Of a stretch of 64,000 nucleotides of DNA, positions 1-11,040 are shown in pieces. Under the pieces are notes generated by a model. That model was given only the letters and a program-made list of their open reading frames with translations, did not search any database and was not told where the DNA came from. Source of the stretch: Penaeus vannamei. Lineage: Eukaryota > Arthropoda > Malacostraca > Decapoda > Penaeidae. How positions within the stretch are numbered: position 1 is the first letter of the stretch; each line of letters begins with the position of its first letter. The position numbers and the translations under genes are program-made. The stretch covers positions 19,290,770-19,354,769 of the forward strand of contig NC_091589.1 in NCBI RefSeq assembly GCF_042767895.1, given 5' to 3'.

Positions 1-795
1 TATTGTCATTGTTTTTTAGGATTACTATCATTATTGTCATTATCATCATTATCATCATTATTGCAGTTATAATAATTATTATGCTAATTATTAATGCTAT
101 TTTCATCATTATAACTACTTTTATAATGATAATAATAATAATGGTAATTCTAGAAATAATAATGACAATAACAATAATTATAATAATAGAAATAATATCA
201 TTATTATTTCTATTGCCATTATTAGTATGAAAATTATTGGAATAGAGTTAATCATTGCTATTATTCCAGTAATTATGAAAATTATCATTATAATTATCAT
301 TTTATCATTATTATCATCATTATCATAATAATTATCATTATTATTATTATTGCAGTTATAATTATTATTATGCTAATTAGTATTGCTATTTTCATAATTA
401 TAATTATTTTTATAATGATAACAACAATAATGATAATTTTAGAAATGATAATGACAATAACAATAATAATAATGACAAAGATAATGATATTATTATTATT
501 TCTATTGCCATTATTAGTATGAAAATTATTGGAATAGAGTCAATTGTTGCTTTTATTGCAGTAATTATCAATATTATTATCATAATTATCATTTTATCAT
601 TATTATCATTATTATCATGATCATCATAATTATCATCATTATTGTCAATAATGAAGAAATTATCATGGAAAACCTCATAATTACCTGAATTAATTTTATA
701 ATCATCATAATTACCATTAAAAAGCAAGAAAGGGCTTTTTTTCGACGTTTCTCTCCAAAGGCTGTAATACGCTAGATTTTGGCGTTTTTTTTTCC
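1..795 (-). repeat. AT-rich satellite array, minus orientation (left block)
   Basis: This stretch is the reverse complement of the satellite monomer that fills most of the window. Diagnostic pieces read on the minus strand are the CTCTATTC(T/C)AATAATTTTCATAC segment, the ATTACTGCAATAATAGCAAT segment and, near 716-795, the linker (CTTTTT, GTCGAAAA, AAAATCTAGCGTATTACAGCC in degenerate form). A partial or shortened monomer fills about 1-300 and a fuller one about 300-718. The sequence is non-coding. Open frames here are poly-Ile/Met strings produced by the ATT/ATC/ATA/ATG periodicity. The left end runs out of the window, so the array length is unknown. Confidence 0.9.
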
Positions 796-955
796 CTTTT
801 TAGGATTTTATTAGTTTTAACCTTTATTTCATTATAAATGGCCCGAATAATTATTACTATTGTAGTGAATTCCCCCTTTTAGGGGTTTTATTAGTTTTAA
901 CCTTTATTTCATTATAAATTGCCCGAATAATTATTACTATTGTAGTGAATTCCCC
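796..955. repeat. 80-bp tandem duplication at the satellite edge
   Basis: Two consecutive copies (about 796-875 and 876-955) are offset by exactly 80 bp. Each contains TTAGTTTTAACCTTTATTTC, then ATTATAAAT(G/T)GCCCGAAT, then TATTGTAGTGAATTCCCCC. The first part is the satellite linker in minus orientation (consensus ATTTCATTATAAATGGACTC). The second part, from GCCCGAAT on, is not satellite. The duplication therefore spans the satellite/unique junction and happened after that junction formed. The copies differ by only a few bases. Confidence 0.85.
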
Positions 956-1086
956 CTGGCTGTAGGCGGGTCATCCCGTACGCTTTCGGGCCGCCTGTTC
1001 CCCTGACGTTACGGATTGCTCTAGATAATCTACGGACTCCTCCGCCCTGCAAGATGACGTGGCTTTGCTGTGTCCTGTGTCTGCGC

Positions 1087-1121
<35 letters not shown>

Positions 1122-1303
1122 TAAGCCTGTGTTTTTATATTCCTTTGACTTACCTTTCCCACTGGTACGTGATCTACCTCTACATCTACATTACTCCTCC
1201 TATACACAACACTACTTATAAACTACTTACCTTATATTCTATACTTACCTTGTTTTATTCTTGCCTTTTCGTCTTCGACTAATTTACCTTAGCTTTGTTT
1301 TTC
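956..1303. other. Non-satellite sequence left of gap 1, with a 26-nt poly-T run
   Basis: Balanced-composition sequence (about 956-1080) is followed by an uninterrupted run of 26 T (1088-1113) and then AT-rich sequence up to the gap. I recognise no gene or element family. On the minus strand the T run would be a poly-A tail following 1114-1303, so a 3' end of a retroposed transcript on the minus strand is possible. No promoter boxes or target-site duplication can be seen because the gap cuts the left side. The only open frames are short and low in complexity. Confidence 0.5.
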
Positions 1304-1803
1304 NNNNNNNNNNNNNNNNNNNNNNNNNNNNNNNNNNNNNNNNNNNNNNNNNNNNNNNNNNNNNNNNNNNNNNNNNNNNNNNNNNNNNNNNNNNNNNNNN
1401 NNNNNNNNNNNNNNNNNNNNNNNNNNNNNNNNNNNNNNNNNNNNNNNNNNNNNNNNNNNNNNNNNNNNNNNNNNNNNNNNNNNNNNNNNNNNNNNNNNNN
1501 NNNNNNNNNNNNNNNNNNNNNNNNNNNNNNNNNNNNNNNNNNNNNNNNNNNNNNNNNNNNNNNNNNNNNNNNNNNNNNNNNNNNNNNNNNNNNNNNNNNN
1601 NNNNNNNNNNNNNNNNNNNNNNNNNNNNNNNNNNNNNNNNNNNNNNNNNNNNNNNNNNNNNNNNNNNNNNNNNNNNNNNNNNNNNNNNNNNNNNNNNNNN
1701 NNNNNNNNNNNNNNNNNNNNNNNNNNNNNNNNNNNNNNNNNNNNNNNNNNNNNNNNNNNNNNNNNNNNNNNNNNNNNNNNNNNNNNNNNNNNNNNNNNNN
1801 NNN
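1304..1803. other. Assembly gap (500 N)
   Basis: A run of exactly 500 N. The same length recurs at two other places, so it is a placeholder rather than a measured size. The satellite on the right starts inside a monomer. Confidence 0.99.
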
Positions 1804-2049
1804 ATTTTAACATTAATTCAGGTAATTATGATGATTTTCATGGTAATGCCTTTATTATTAACAATAATGATGATAATTATAATGATAATGACAATAATAA
1901 TGATGATAATAATAATAAAATGAGTATTATAATATAATTTTGATGATTACTGCAATAATAGCAATAATGAACTCTTTTTTAATAATTTTCATACTAATAA
2001 TGACAATAGAAATAATAGTAATATCATTATTATTATCATAATGGGTATT
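1804..2049 (+). repeat. Partial satellite monomer before element A copy 1
   Basis: This is the first arm of a monomer, from ATTTTAACATTAATTCAGG to the middle arm. It stops at GGGTATTA, where element A begins. The homologous copy is at 28400-28641 and differs by a few bases, including a 3-bp ATT indel. Confidence 0.9.
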
Positions 2050-2368
2050 AAGAAGAATTCTATGATCTTGCTTTTTTCTTTGAAATACTTCCACGCAGAC
2101 GCTCAGCCTACGCTATCTCCCTTTTCAAATCTACACACCTACACATCCAACATTTAGTACATGCATCCTGTACTTTCCTTTCCACCCTTTCTTACACAAC
2201 GCCTACACACACTTACACAACACACACGGTTCCCGAACCTGCTGGAATCTTACATCTGTTCACTACAGACAAATCTTTTCCCTTGAGAAAAAACTCGATA
2301 ATCGCGGTTGAGCCCGGGCTCAACGAGACAACATAAGTCTACTGGGTCTACGACCCGCTACAATTATT
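2050..2368 (+). mobile_element. Element A copy 1 (dispersed insert within the satellite)
   Basis: About 320 bp of non-satellite sequence interrupts a monomer. It starts AAGAAGAATTCTATGATCTT, contains CCACGCAGACGCTCAGCCTA, GGTTCCCGAACCTGCTGG and TACATCTGTTCACT, and ends near CGACCCGCTACAATT. No open frame of note, no terminal inverted repeat and no clear target-site duplication are visible. The left flank is satellite up to GAGTATTA-type sequence. The right flank resumes at the start of another monomer (GATTTTCATGATAA), so satellite is missing at the right junction. This copy carries a perfect 18-bp palindrome (2307-2324). The family is unknown to me. It may be the tail of a larger retroelement whose longer relative is at 56950-58582. 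Confidence 0.75.
2307..2324. repeat. 18-bp perfect palindrome in element A
   Basis: GTTGAGCCCGGGCTCAAC equals its own reverse complement. The same perfect form is at 28902-28919. Copies 2, 3, 4, 6, 7 and the LTR-bearing copies have CCCGGA or CTGGA in the centre, which keeps the 6-bp stems but breaks the middle. Confidence 0.9.
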
Positions 2369-2914
2369 TAGATTTTCATGATAAATCCTTTATTAATAAC
2401 AATAATGATCATAATTATGATGATAATGACAATAATAATGATGATAATGACAATAATAATGATGATAATCATAATAAAATGATAATTGTAATAATTTTGA
2501 TAATTACTGCAATAATAGCAATAATCAATTCTATTCTAATAATTTTTATACTAATAATGACAATAAAAATAATAATAAGATAATTATTATTGTTATTATA
2601 ATAAGTATTATTGTCATTATTTCTAAAATTATCATTTTTGTTATTATCATTAAAAGAATATTTATAATGATGAAAAGTACTGTAATAATTAGCATAATAA
2701 TCATTATAACTGCAATAATAATTATAATAATGATAATCATGACGATAATGACTAATCATAAAAATAATGACAATAATGATGATAATAATAATCATAGAGT
2801 CCATTTATAATGAAATAAATAATAAAACTAATCAAATCCCGAAAGTCGAAAATACGGCAAAATCTAGGGTATTACAGCCTTTTGAGAGAAAAGTCGAAAA
2901 AAAAACTTTTTCGC

Positions 2915-3172
2915 TGACAATTATGATTTTAACATGAATTCAGGTAATTATGATGATTTTCACGATAATTCCTTTATTATTAACAATAATGATGATGATT
3001 ATGATGATAATGAGAATAATAATGATGATAATAATAATAAAATGACAATTATGATTTTAACATGAATTCAGGTAATTATGATGATTTTCAGGATAATTCC
3101 TTTATTATTAACAATAATGATGATGATTATGATGATAATGAGAATAATAATGATGATAATAATAATAAAATG
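2915..3172 (+). repeat. 129-bp tandem duplication inside a monomer
   Basis: GACAATTATGATTTTAACAT starts at 2915 and again at 3044, and both units end with AATAATAATAAAAT. The first unit has TTTTCACGATAATTCC and the second TTTTCAGGATAATTCC. The homologous region at 29508 has a single unit, of the CAGGATAA type. Confidence 0.85.
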
Positions 3173-4473
3173 ATAATTATAATGATTATTTTCATAATTA
3201 CTGCAATAATAGCAATAATAAACTCTATTCTAATAATTTTCATATTAATAATGACAATAGAAATAATGATAATATCATTATTATTGTTATTATAATGATT
3301 ATTATTGTCATTATTATTTCTAAAATTATCATTATTGTTATTATCATTATAAAAATAGTTTTATTGATGAAAATGACCGTAATAATTAGCATTATAATCA
3401 TTATAACTGCAATAATGATAATGATAATAATGATAATCATGACGATAATGACAATAATTATGATAGTCATAAGAATAATGACAATAATGATGATGATGAC
3501 GATAATAATAATCATAGCGTCCATTTATAATGAAATCAAGACTAAAACTAATAAAATTTCAAAAGAGAGAGAAAGGTCGAAAAAAATTATGATGATTTTA
3601 ACATGAATTCAGGTAATTTTCCTGATTTTCATGATAATTCCTTTATTATTAACAATGATGGTGATAATTATGATGATAATGACAATAATAATGATGATAA
3701 TAATAATAACAAGATAATTATAATTATAATTTTGATAATTACTCCAATAATAGGAATATTGAACTCTATTCTAATAATTTTCATACAAATTAAAATCTAA
3801 TAAAATCCCATGAGTCGAAAAAACGGCAAAATCTGCAGCCTTTTGAGAGAAAGTTGGATAAAAAAAAACTTTTTCACTTCGAAATGATAATTATATTGAT
3901 TTTATTAGGAATTCAGGTAATTATGATGATTTTCATGATAATGCCTTTATTATTAGCAATAATGATGATAATTATGATGATAATGACAATAATAATGATG
4001 ATGATAATAATGAAATGATAATTATAATGATAATTTTGATAATTACTGCAATAATAGCAATAACGAACTCTATTCTAATAATTTCATACTAATAATGACA
4101 ATAGATATAAAAATATTATTATCTTTATTATAATGATTATTATTGTCATTATTATTTCTAAAATTATTATTATTGTTATTATCATTATAAAAATAGTTTT
4201 AATGATGAAAATGACCGTAATAATTAGCATAATAATCATTATAACTGCAATAATGATAATGATAATAATGATAATCATGACGATAATGACAATAATGATG
4301 ATAGTCATAAGAATAATGACAATAATGATGATAATGATGATAATAATAATCATAGAGTCCATTTATAATGAAATCAAGGCTAAAACTAATAAAATTCCAA
4401 AAGTCGAAAAAACGGCAAAATCTAGCGTATTACAGCCTTTTGAGAGAAAAGTCGAAAAAAAACTTTTTCGCTT

Positions 4474-5066
4474 TTAAATGATAATTATGATGATTTTAAC
4501 ATGAATTCAGGTAATTATGATGATTTTCATGATAATTCCTTTATTATTAACAATAATGATGATAATTATGATGATAATGACAATAATAATGATGATAATA
4601 ATAATAAAATGATAATTATAATGATAATTTTGATAATTACTGCATTAATAGCAACTCTATTCTAATAATTTTCATACAAATTATGACAATAGAAATAATA
4701 ATAATATCATTATTATTGTTATTATAAAGAGTATTATTGTCATTATTATTTCTAAAATTATCATTATTCCTATCATCCTTATAAAAATAGTTATAATGAT
4801 GAAAATGGCAGTAATAATAATAATCATAATCATTATAACTACAATGATGATAATGATAATAATGATAATCATGACGATAATGACAATAATGATGATAATC
4901 ATAAGAATAATGACAATAAGGATGATAATGGTGATAATAATAATCATAGCGTCCATTTATAATGAAATAAAGGTTAAAACTAATAAAATCCCATAAGTCG
5001 AAGAAAACGGCAAAATCTTGCGTATTACAGCCTTATAAAAGGTAGAAAAAAAAACCTTTTTTGCAT
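4474..5066 (+). repeat. Representative full-length satellite monomer (about 593 bp)
   Basis: Order of parts: boundary TTTTTCGCTTTTAAATGATA; first arm rich in AATGATGATAATTATG; the segment ATTACTGCATTAATAGCA-CTCTATTCTAATAA; a middle arm that switches to ATTATTGTCATTATTATTTC and TAAAATTATCATTATT; a second AAT/GAT arm (GATAATCATGACGATAATGA); a conserved hinge (CATTTATAATGAAATAAAGG, AAAACTAATAAAATCCCA); and the linker GTCGAA..AACGGCAAAATCT-GCGTATTACAGCCTTAT. The linker and hinge are the only parts with complex sequence and are the best landmarks for monomer boundaries. Confidence 0.85.
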
Positions 5067-5920
5067 CTAAATGATAATTATGATGATTTTATCATAAATT
5101 AAGGTAAATATGAAGATTTTCATGATAACGCCTTTATCAATAACAATAATGATGATAACTATGATGATAGTAACAATAATAATGATGATAATAAAAAATG
5201 AGAATTATGATGATATTTTTGATAATTATTGCAATAATAGCAATAATGAACTCTATTCTAATGATTGTCATACTAATAATGATAATAGAAATAATATTAT
5301 TATTGTTATTATAATGAGTATTATTGTCATTATTATTTTTAAAAGTATCATTATTGTTATTATCATTATAAAAATAGTTATAATGATAAAAATGACAGTA
5401 ATATATAGCATAATAATCATTATAACTGCAATAATGATAATGATAATAACGATAATCATGACGATAATGACTATAATGATGATAATCATAAGAATAATGA
5501 CAGTAATGATGATAATGATGATAATAATAATCATAGAGACCATTTATAATGAATAAAGGCTAAAACTATTAAAATGCCAAACGCCGAAAAATCGCAAAAT
5601 CTACCGTATTACAGCTTTGTGAGAAAAAGGTAAAAAAAAACATTTCTCGCTTTTAAATGATAATAATGATGATTTTAACATTAATTCAGGTAATTACTAT
5701 GATTTTCATGATAATGCCTTTATTATTAACAATAATGAGGATAATTATGATGATAATGACAATAATAATGATGCTAATAATAATAAAATGAGTATTATAA
5801 TGATAATTTTGATAATTACTGCAATAATAGCAATAATGAGCACTATTCTAATAATTTTCATACTAATAATGACAATAGAAATAATAGTAATATCATTATT
5901 ATTGTTATTATAATGAGTAT

Positions 5921-6238
5921 TAAGAAGAATTCTATGATCTTGCTTTTTTCTTTGAAACACGTCCACGCAGACGCTCAGCCTACGCTATCTCCCTTTTCAA
6001 ATCTACACACCTACACATCCAACATTTAGTACATGCATCCTGTACTTTCCTTCCACCCTTTTCTTACACAACGCCTACACCCACTTACACAACACACACG
6101 GTTCCCGAACCTACTGGAATCTTACATCTGTTCACTGCAGACGAATCTTTTCCCTTGAGCAAAAACTCCATATTCGCGGTTGAGCCCGGACTCAACGAGA
6201 CAACTTAAGTCTACTGGGTCTACGCCCCGCTACAATTA
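5921..6238 (+). mobile_element. Element A copy 2
   Basis: Same insert as copy 1, starting TAAGAAGAATTCTATGATCT and ending near GCCCCGCTACAATT. It sits in the same position of a monomer and has the same right-hand junction (TTAGATTTTCATGATAAATC). It carries GTTGAGCCCGGACTCAAC, which has one central mismatch relative to the palindrome of copy 1. Sharing both junctions with the other array copies means these copies spread together with the satellite, not by independent transposition. Confidence 0.75.
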
Positions 6239-7945
6239 TTTAGATTTTCATGATAAATCCTTTATTATTAACAATAATGATGATAATTATGATGATAATG
6301 ACAATAATAATGATGATAATAATAATAAAATGATAATTATAATAATAATTTTGATAATTACTGCAATAATAGCAATAATTAATTCTATTCTAATAACTTT
6401 TATATGAATAATGACAATAAAAATAATAAGATAATTATTATTGTTATTATAATGAGTATTATTGTCATTATTATTTCTAAAATTATCATTTTTGTTATTA
6501 TCATCATAAGAATAGTTATAATGATGAAAATGTAATAATTAGCATAATAATCATTATAACTGCAATAATGATAATTATAATAATGACAATCATGACGATA
6601 ATGACCATAATGATGATAATCATAAAAATAATGACAATAATGATGATAATAATAATCATAGAGTCCATTTATAATGAAATAAAGGATAAAACTAATTAAA
6701 TCCCAAAAGTCAAAAATACGGCAAAATGACTTCGCTTTTAAATGATAAATATGGTAATTTTAACAAGAATTCAGGTAATTATGATGATTTTCATATTTCC
6801 TTTATTATTAACAATAATGATGATAATTATGATGATAATGACAACAGGAATAATGATAATAATAATAAAATGATAATTATAATTATAATTTGGATAATTA
6901 CTGCAATAATAGCAATAATGAACTCTATTCTAATAATTTTCTTACAAATTATGACAATAGAAATAATAATAATATCATTATTATTGTTATTATGAAGAGT
7001 ATTATTGTCATTATTATTTCTAAAATTATCATTATTTATATTATCCCTAAAAAATAGTTATCATGATAAAAATGACAATAATAATTAACATAATAATCAT
7101 TATAACTACAATAATGATAATAATAATGATAATCATGACGATAATGACAATAATGATGATAATCATAAGAATAATGACAATAAGGATGATAATGGTGATA
7201 ATATTAATCATAGAGTCCATTTATAATGAAATAAAGGCTAAAACTAATAAAATTCCAAAAGTCGAAAAACGGCAAAATCTTTCGTATTACAGTCTTATGA
7301 GAGAAAGGTCGAAAAAAAAACTTTTTTTTGCATCTAAATGACAATTATGATGATTTTATCATAAATACAGATAATTATGAAGATTTTCATGATAATGCCT
7401 TTATTAATAACAATAATGATGATAATTATCATGATAACGACAATATTAATGATAATAACAAAATGAGAATTATAATGATAATTTTAATAATTACTGCAAT
7501 AATAGCAATTATGAACTCTATTCTAATAATTGTCATACTAATAATGACAATAGAAATAATATTATTGTTATTATAATGAGTATTATTGTCATTCTTATTT
7601 TATTTGTGCGTATTGCAGCCTTGTGAGAGAAAGGTCGAAAAAAAACCTTTCTCGCTTTTAAATGATAATAATGTTGATTTTAACATTAATTCAGGTAAGT
7701 ACTATGCCTTTATCATTAAAAATAATGAGGATAATTATAATGATAATGATAATAATAATGATGATAAATATAATAAAAGGAGTATTTTAATGATAAATTT
7801 CATAATTACTGAAATAATAGCAATAATGTACTCTATTCTAATAATTTTCATACTAATTAAAATCTAATAATATCCCATAAGTCGAAAAAAAACGGCAAAA
7901 TCTGCAGCCTTTTGAGAAAAAGGTCGAAAAAATAACTTTTTCGCT

Positions 7946-8630
7946 TATAAATAATAATAATGATGATTTTGACATTAATTCAGGCAATTATGATGATTTT
8001 CACGATAGTTCCTTTATTATAAACAATAATGATGATAATTATGATGATAATGACAATAATAATGATGATAATAATAATAAAATGATAATAATAATAATAA
8101 TTTTCATAATTACTGCAATAATATCAATACTTAATTCTATTCTAATAACTTTTATATGAATAATGACAATAAAAATAATAAGATAATTATTATTGTTATT
8201 ATAATGAGTATTATTGTCATTATTATTTCTAAAATTATCATTTTTGTTATTATCATCATAAGAATAGTTATAATGATGAAAATGTAATAATTAGCATAAT
8301 AATCATTATAACTGCAATAATGATAATTATAATAATGACAATCATGACGATAATGACCATAATGATGATAATCATAAAAATAATGACAATAATGATGATA
8401 ATAATAATCATAGAGTCCATTTATAATGAAATAAAGGATAAAACTAATTAAATCCCAAAAGTCAAAAATACGGCAAAATGACTTCGCTTTTAAATGATAA
8501 ATATGGTAATTTTAACATGAATTCAGGTAATTATGATGATTTTCATATTTCCTTTATTATTAACAATAATGATGATAATTATGATGATAATGACAACAAG
8601 AATAATGATAATAATAATAAAATGATAATT
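7946..8630 (+). repeat. Replaced patch: monomer copied from another array position
   Basis: Up to about 7945 the sequence follows its partner at 34430, and after about 8630 it follows its partner at 35175. Between these points it instead resembles the monomer that follows element A. It carries AATATCAATACTTAATTC, CTTTTATATGAATAATGAC, AGTCAAAAATACGGCAAAAT and GACTTCGCTTTTAAATGATA, all found at 32800-33360. The 59-bp change in offset equals the length difference between the patch (685 bp) and what it replaced (744 bp). Confidence 0.7.
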
Positions 8631-9654
8631 ATAATGATAACTTTGATAATTACTGCAATAATAGCATTAATGAACTCTATTCTAATAATTTTCATACAAA
8701 TTATGACAATAGATATAATAATAATATCATTACTATTGTTATTATAAAGAGTATTATTTTCATTATTATTTCTAAAATTATCATTATTCATATTATCTTT
8801 ATAGAAATAGTTATAATGATGAAAATGACAGTAATAATTAACATAATAATCATTGTAACTACAGTAATGATAATGATAATAATGATAATCATGACGATAA
8901 TGACAATAATGACGATAATCTTAAGAATAATGACAATAAGGATTATAATGGTGATAATAATCAAAGAGTCTATTTATAATGAAATAAAGGGTAAAACTTA
9001 TAAAATCCCATAAGTCGAAAAAACGGCAAAATCTTGCGAATTACAGCCTTATGAGAGAAAGGCCAAAAAACAACAACCTTTTTTGCATCTAAATGATAAT
9101 TATGATGATTTTATCATAAATTCAGGTAATTATGAAGATTTTCATGATAACGACTTTATTAATAACAATAATGATGATAATTATGATGATAATGACAATA
9201 ATAATGATGATAATAATAAAATGAGAATTATAATGATAATTTTAATAATTACTGCAATAATAGCAATAATTAACTCTATTCTAATAATTGTCATACTAAT
9301 AATGACAATAGAAATAATATTATTGTTATTTTAATGAGTATAATTGTCACTATTATTTTTAAAAGTAACATTATTGTTATTATCATTATAAAAATAGTTA
9401 TAATGATAAAAATGATAATCATTATAACTGCAATAATGATAATGATAATAACGATAATCATGACGATAATGACTATAATGATGATAATCATAAGAAAAAT
9501 GACAGTAATGATGATAATGATGATAATAATAATCATAGACCATTTATAATGAATAAAGGCTAAAACTAATAAAATGCCAAAAGTCGAAAAACAGCAAAAT
9601 CTTGCGTATTATATCCTTGTGAGCGAAAGTTCGAAAAAAAACTTTCTCGCTTTT

Positions 9655-9955
9655 AAATGATAATAACTATGATTTTAACATTAATTCAGGTAAGTACTAT
9701 GATTTTCATGATAATGCCTTTATTATTAACAATAATGAGGATAATTATGATGATAATGACAATAATAATGATGATGATAATAATAAAATGAGTATCATAA
9801 TGTTAATTTTCATAATTACTGCAATAATAGGAATAATGTAATCTATTCTAATAATTTTCATACTAATTAAAATCTAATAAAATCCCATAAGTCGAAAAAA
9901 GCGGCAAAATCTGCAGCCTTTTGAGAGAAAGGTCGAAAAAAAAACTTTTTCGCTT
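9655..9955 (+). repeat. Representative short monomer (about 300 bp, TAAGTACTATG class)
   Basis: It has the first arm (with TTCAGGTAAGTACTATGATT and AATAATGAGGATAATTATGA), then jumps from TTTTCATACTAATTAAAATC directly to the hinge TAATAAAATCCCATAAGTCG and linker. The middle fold-back arm and the second AAT-rich arm are missing. Further members start at 7658, 23153, 28081, 34139 and 36192. Those at 5655, 22048 and 32137 have the same start but are cut by element A. Confidence 0.8.
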
Positions 9956-10722
9956 CTAAATGATAATTATGATGATTTTAACAGGAATTCAGGTAATTAT
10001 GATGATGTTCATGATAATGCCTTTATTATTAACAATAATGATGATGATTATAATGGTAATGAAATAATAATAATAATAATAATAATAAAAAGATAATTAT
10101 AATGATAATTTTCATAATTATTGCAATAATTGCAATAATGAACTCTAATCTAATAATTTTCATACTAATAATGACAATAGAAATAATGATATTATCATTA
10201 TTGTTGTTATTATAATGATTATTATTGTCATTATTATTTCTAAAATTATTATAATTGTTATTATCATAATAAAAATAATTATAATGATGAAAATGACCGT
10301 AATAATTAGCATAATAATAATTATAACTGCAATAATGATGATAATAATGATAATCACGACGACAATGACAATAACGATGATAGTCATAAGAATAATGAAA
10401 ATAATGATGATAATGATAATAATAATCATAGAGCCCATTTATAATGAAATCAAGGCTAAAACTATTAAAATTCCAAAAGTCGAAAAAACGGAAAAATCTT
10501 GCGTATTACAGGCTTTTGAGAGAAAAGTCGAAAAAAAAACATTTTTCGCTTTTAAATGATAATTATGATTTTAACATGATAATAATAAAATGATAATTAA
10601 TATGATAATTTTGGTAATTACTGCAATAATAGCAATAATGTACTCTATTCTAGTAATTTTCATACTTATAATGACAATAGAAATAATAGTAATATCATTT
10701 TTATTGTTATTATAATGAGTAT

Positions 10723-11040
10723 TAAGAAGAATTCTATTATCGTGCTTTTTTCTTTGAAACACGTCCACGCAGACGCTCAGACTAAGCTATCTCCCTTTTC
10801 AAATCTTCACACCTACACATCCAATATTTAGTACATGCATCCTGTACTTTCCTTCCACCCTTTTCTTAGACAACTCCTACACCCACTTACATAACACACA
10901 CGGTTCCCGAACCTACTGGAATCTTACATCTATTCACTGCAGACGAATCTTTTCCCTTGAGCAAAAACTCCATATTCGCAGTTGAGCCCGGACTCAACGA
11001 GACAACTTAAGTCTACTGGGTCTACGCCCCGCTACAATTA
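10723..11040 (+). mobile_element. Element A copy 3
   Basis: Same boundaries as copies 1 and 2. It is slightly more diverged (CTATTATCGTGC, CAGACTAAGCTATC, TTAGACAACTCC). The partner copy in the duplicate block is at 37265-37586 and shares these private changes, which confirms the colinear pairing of the two blocks. Confidence 0.75.

Larger units (their letters stand above)
2369..5920 (+). repeat. Satellite array segment between element A copies 1 and 2
   Basis: Plus-oriented monomers begin near 2915, 3590, 3877, 4474, 5066 and 5655. The unit starting at 3590 is only about 290 bp and lacks the middle and second AAT-rich arms. The unit at 5066 belongs to a class that begins GCATCTAAATG instead of GCTTTTAAATG. 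The last unit is cut by element A copy 2 at GAGTATTA. A 129-bp internal duplication sits at 2915-3172. No coding potential beyond low-complexity frames. Confidence 0.9.
6239..10722 (+). repeat. Satellite array segment between element A copies 2 and 3
   Basis: Monomer starts are near 6740, 7333, 7658, 7946, 8490, 9088, 9655, 9956 and 10553. Three of these are short: 7658 and 9655 of the TAAGTACTATG class at about 290-300 bp, and 7333 at about 325 bp. The unit starting at 7333 jumps from GTCATTCTTATTTTATTTGT straight into the linker, so it lost its second half. The interval 7946-8630 does not match its expected partner in the duplicate block (see the patch entry). Confidence 0.9.

Noticed and set aside
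1261..1923. Open frames crossing runs of N (1261-1923, 20087-20755, 58783-59361)
   Set aside because: Most of each frame is undetermined sequence. The readable ends are satellite or unrelated sequence.
2050..2368. Element A as a tRNA-derived SINE (GGTTCCCGAACC resembles a B box)
   Set aside because: No matching A box at the right distance upstream and no A-rich tail. GGTTCCCGAACC is a short inverted repeat, which is enough to explain the resemblance.
2050..2368. Element A as a DNA transposon or an LTR in its own right
   Set aside because: No terminal inverted repeats or TG...CA ends with a matching target duplication at the junctions I can place.
4381..4470. CENP-B box or other centromere signature in the linker
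   Set aside because: The linker does not match the CENP-B box pattern. Centromeric function cannot be judged from this window.
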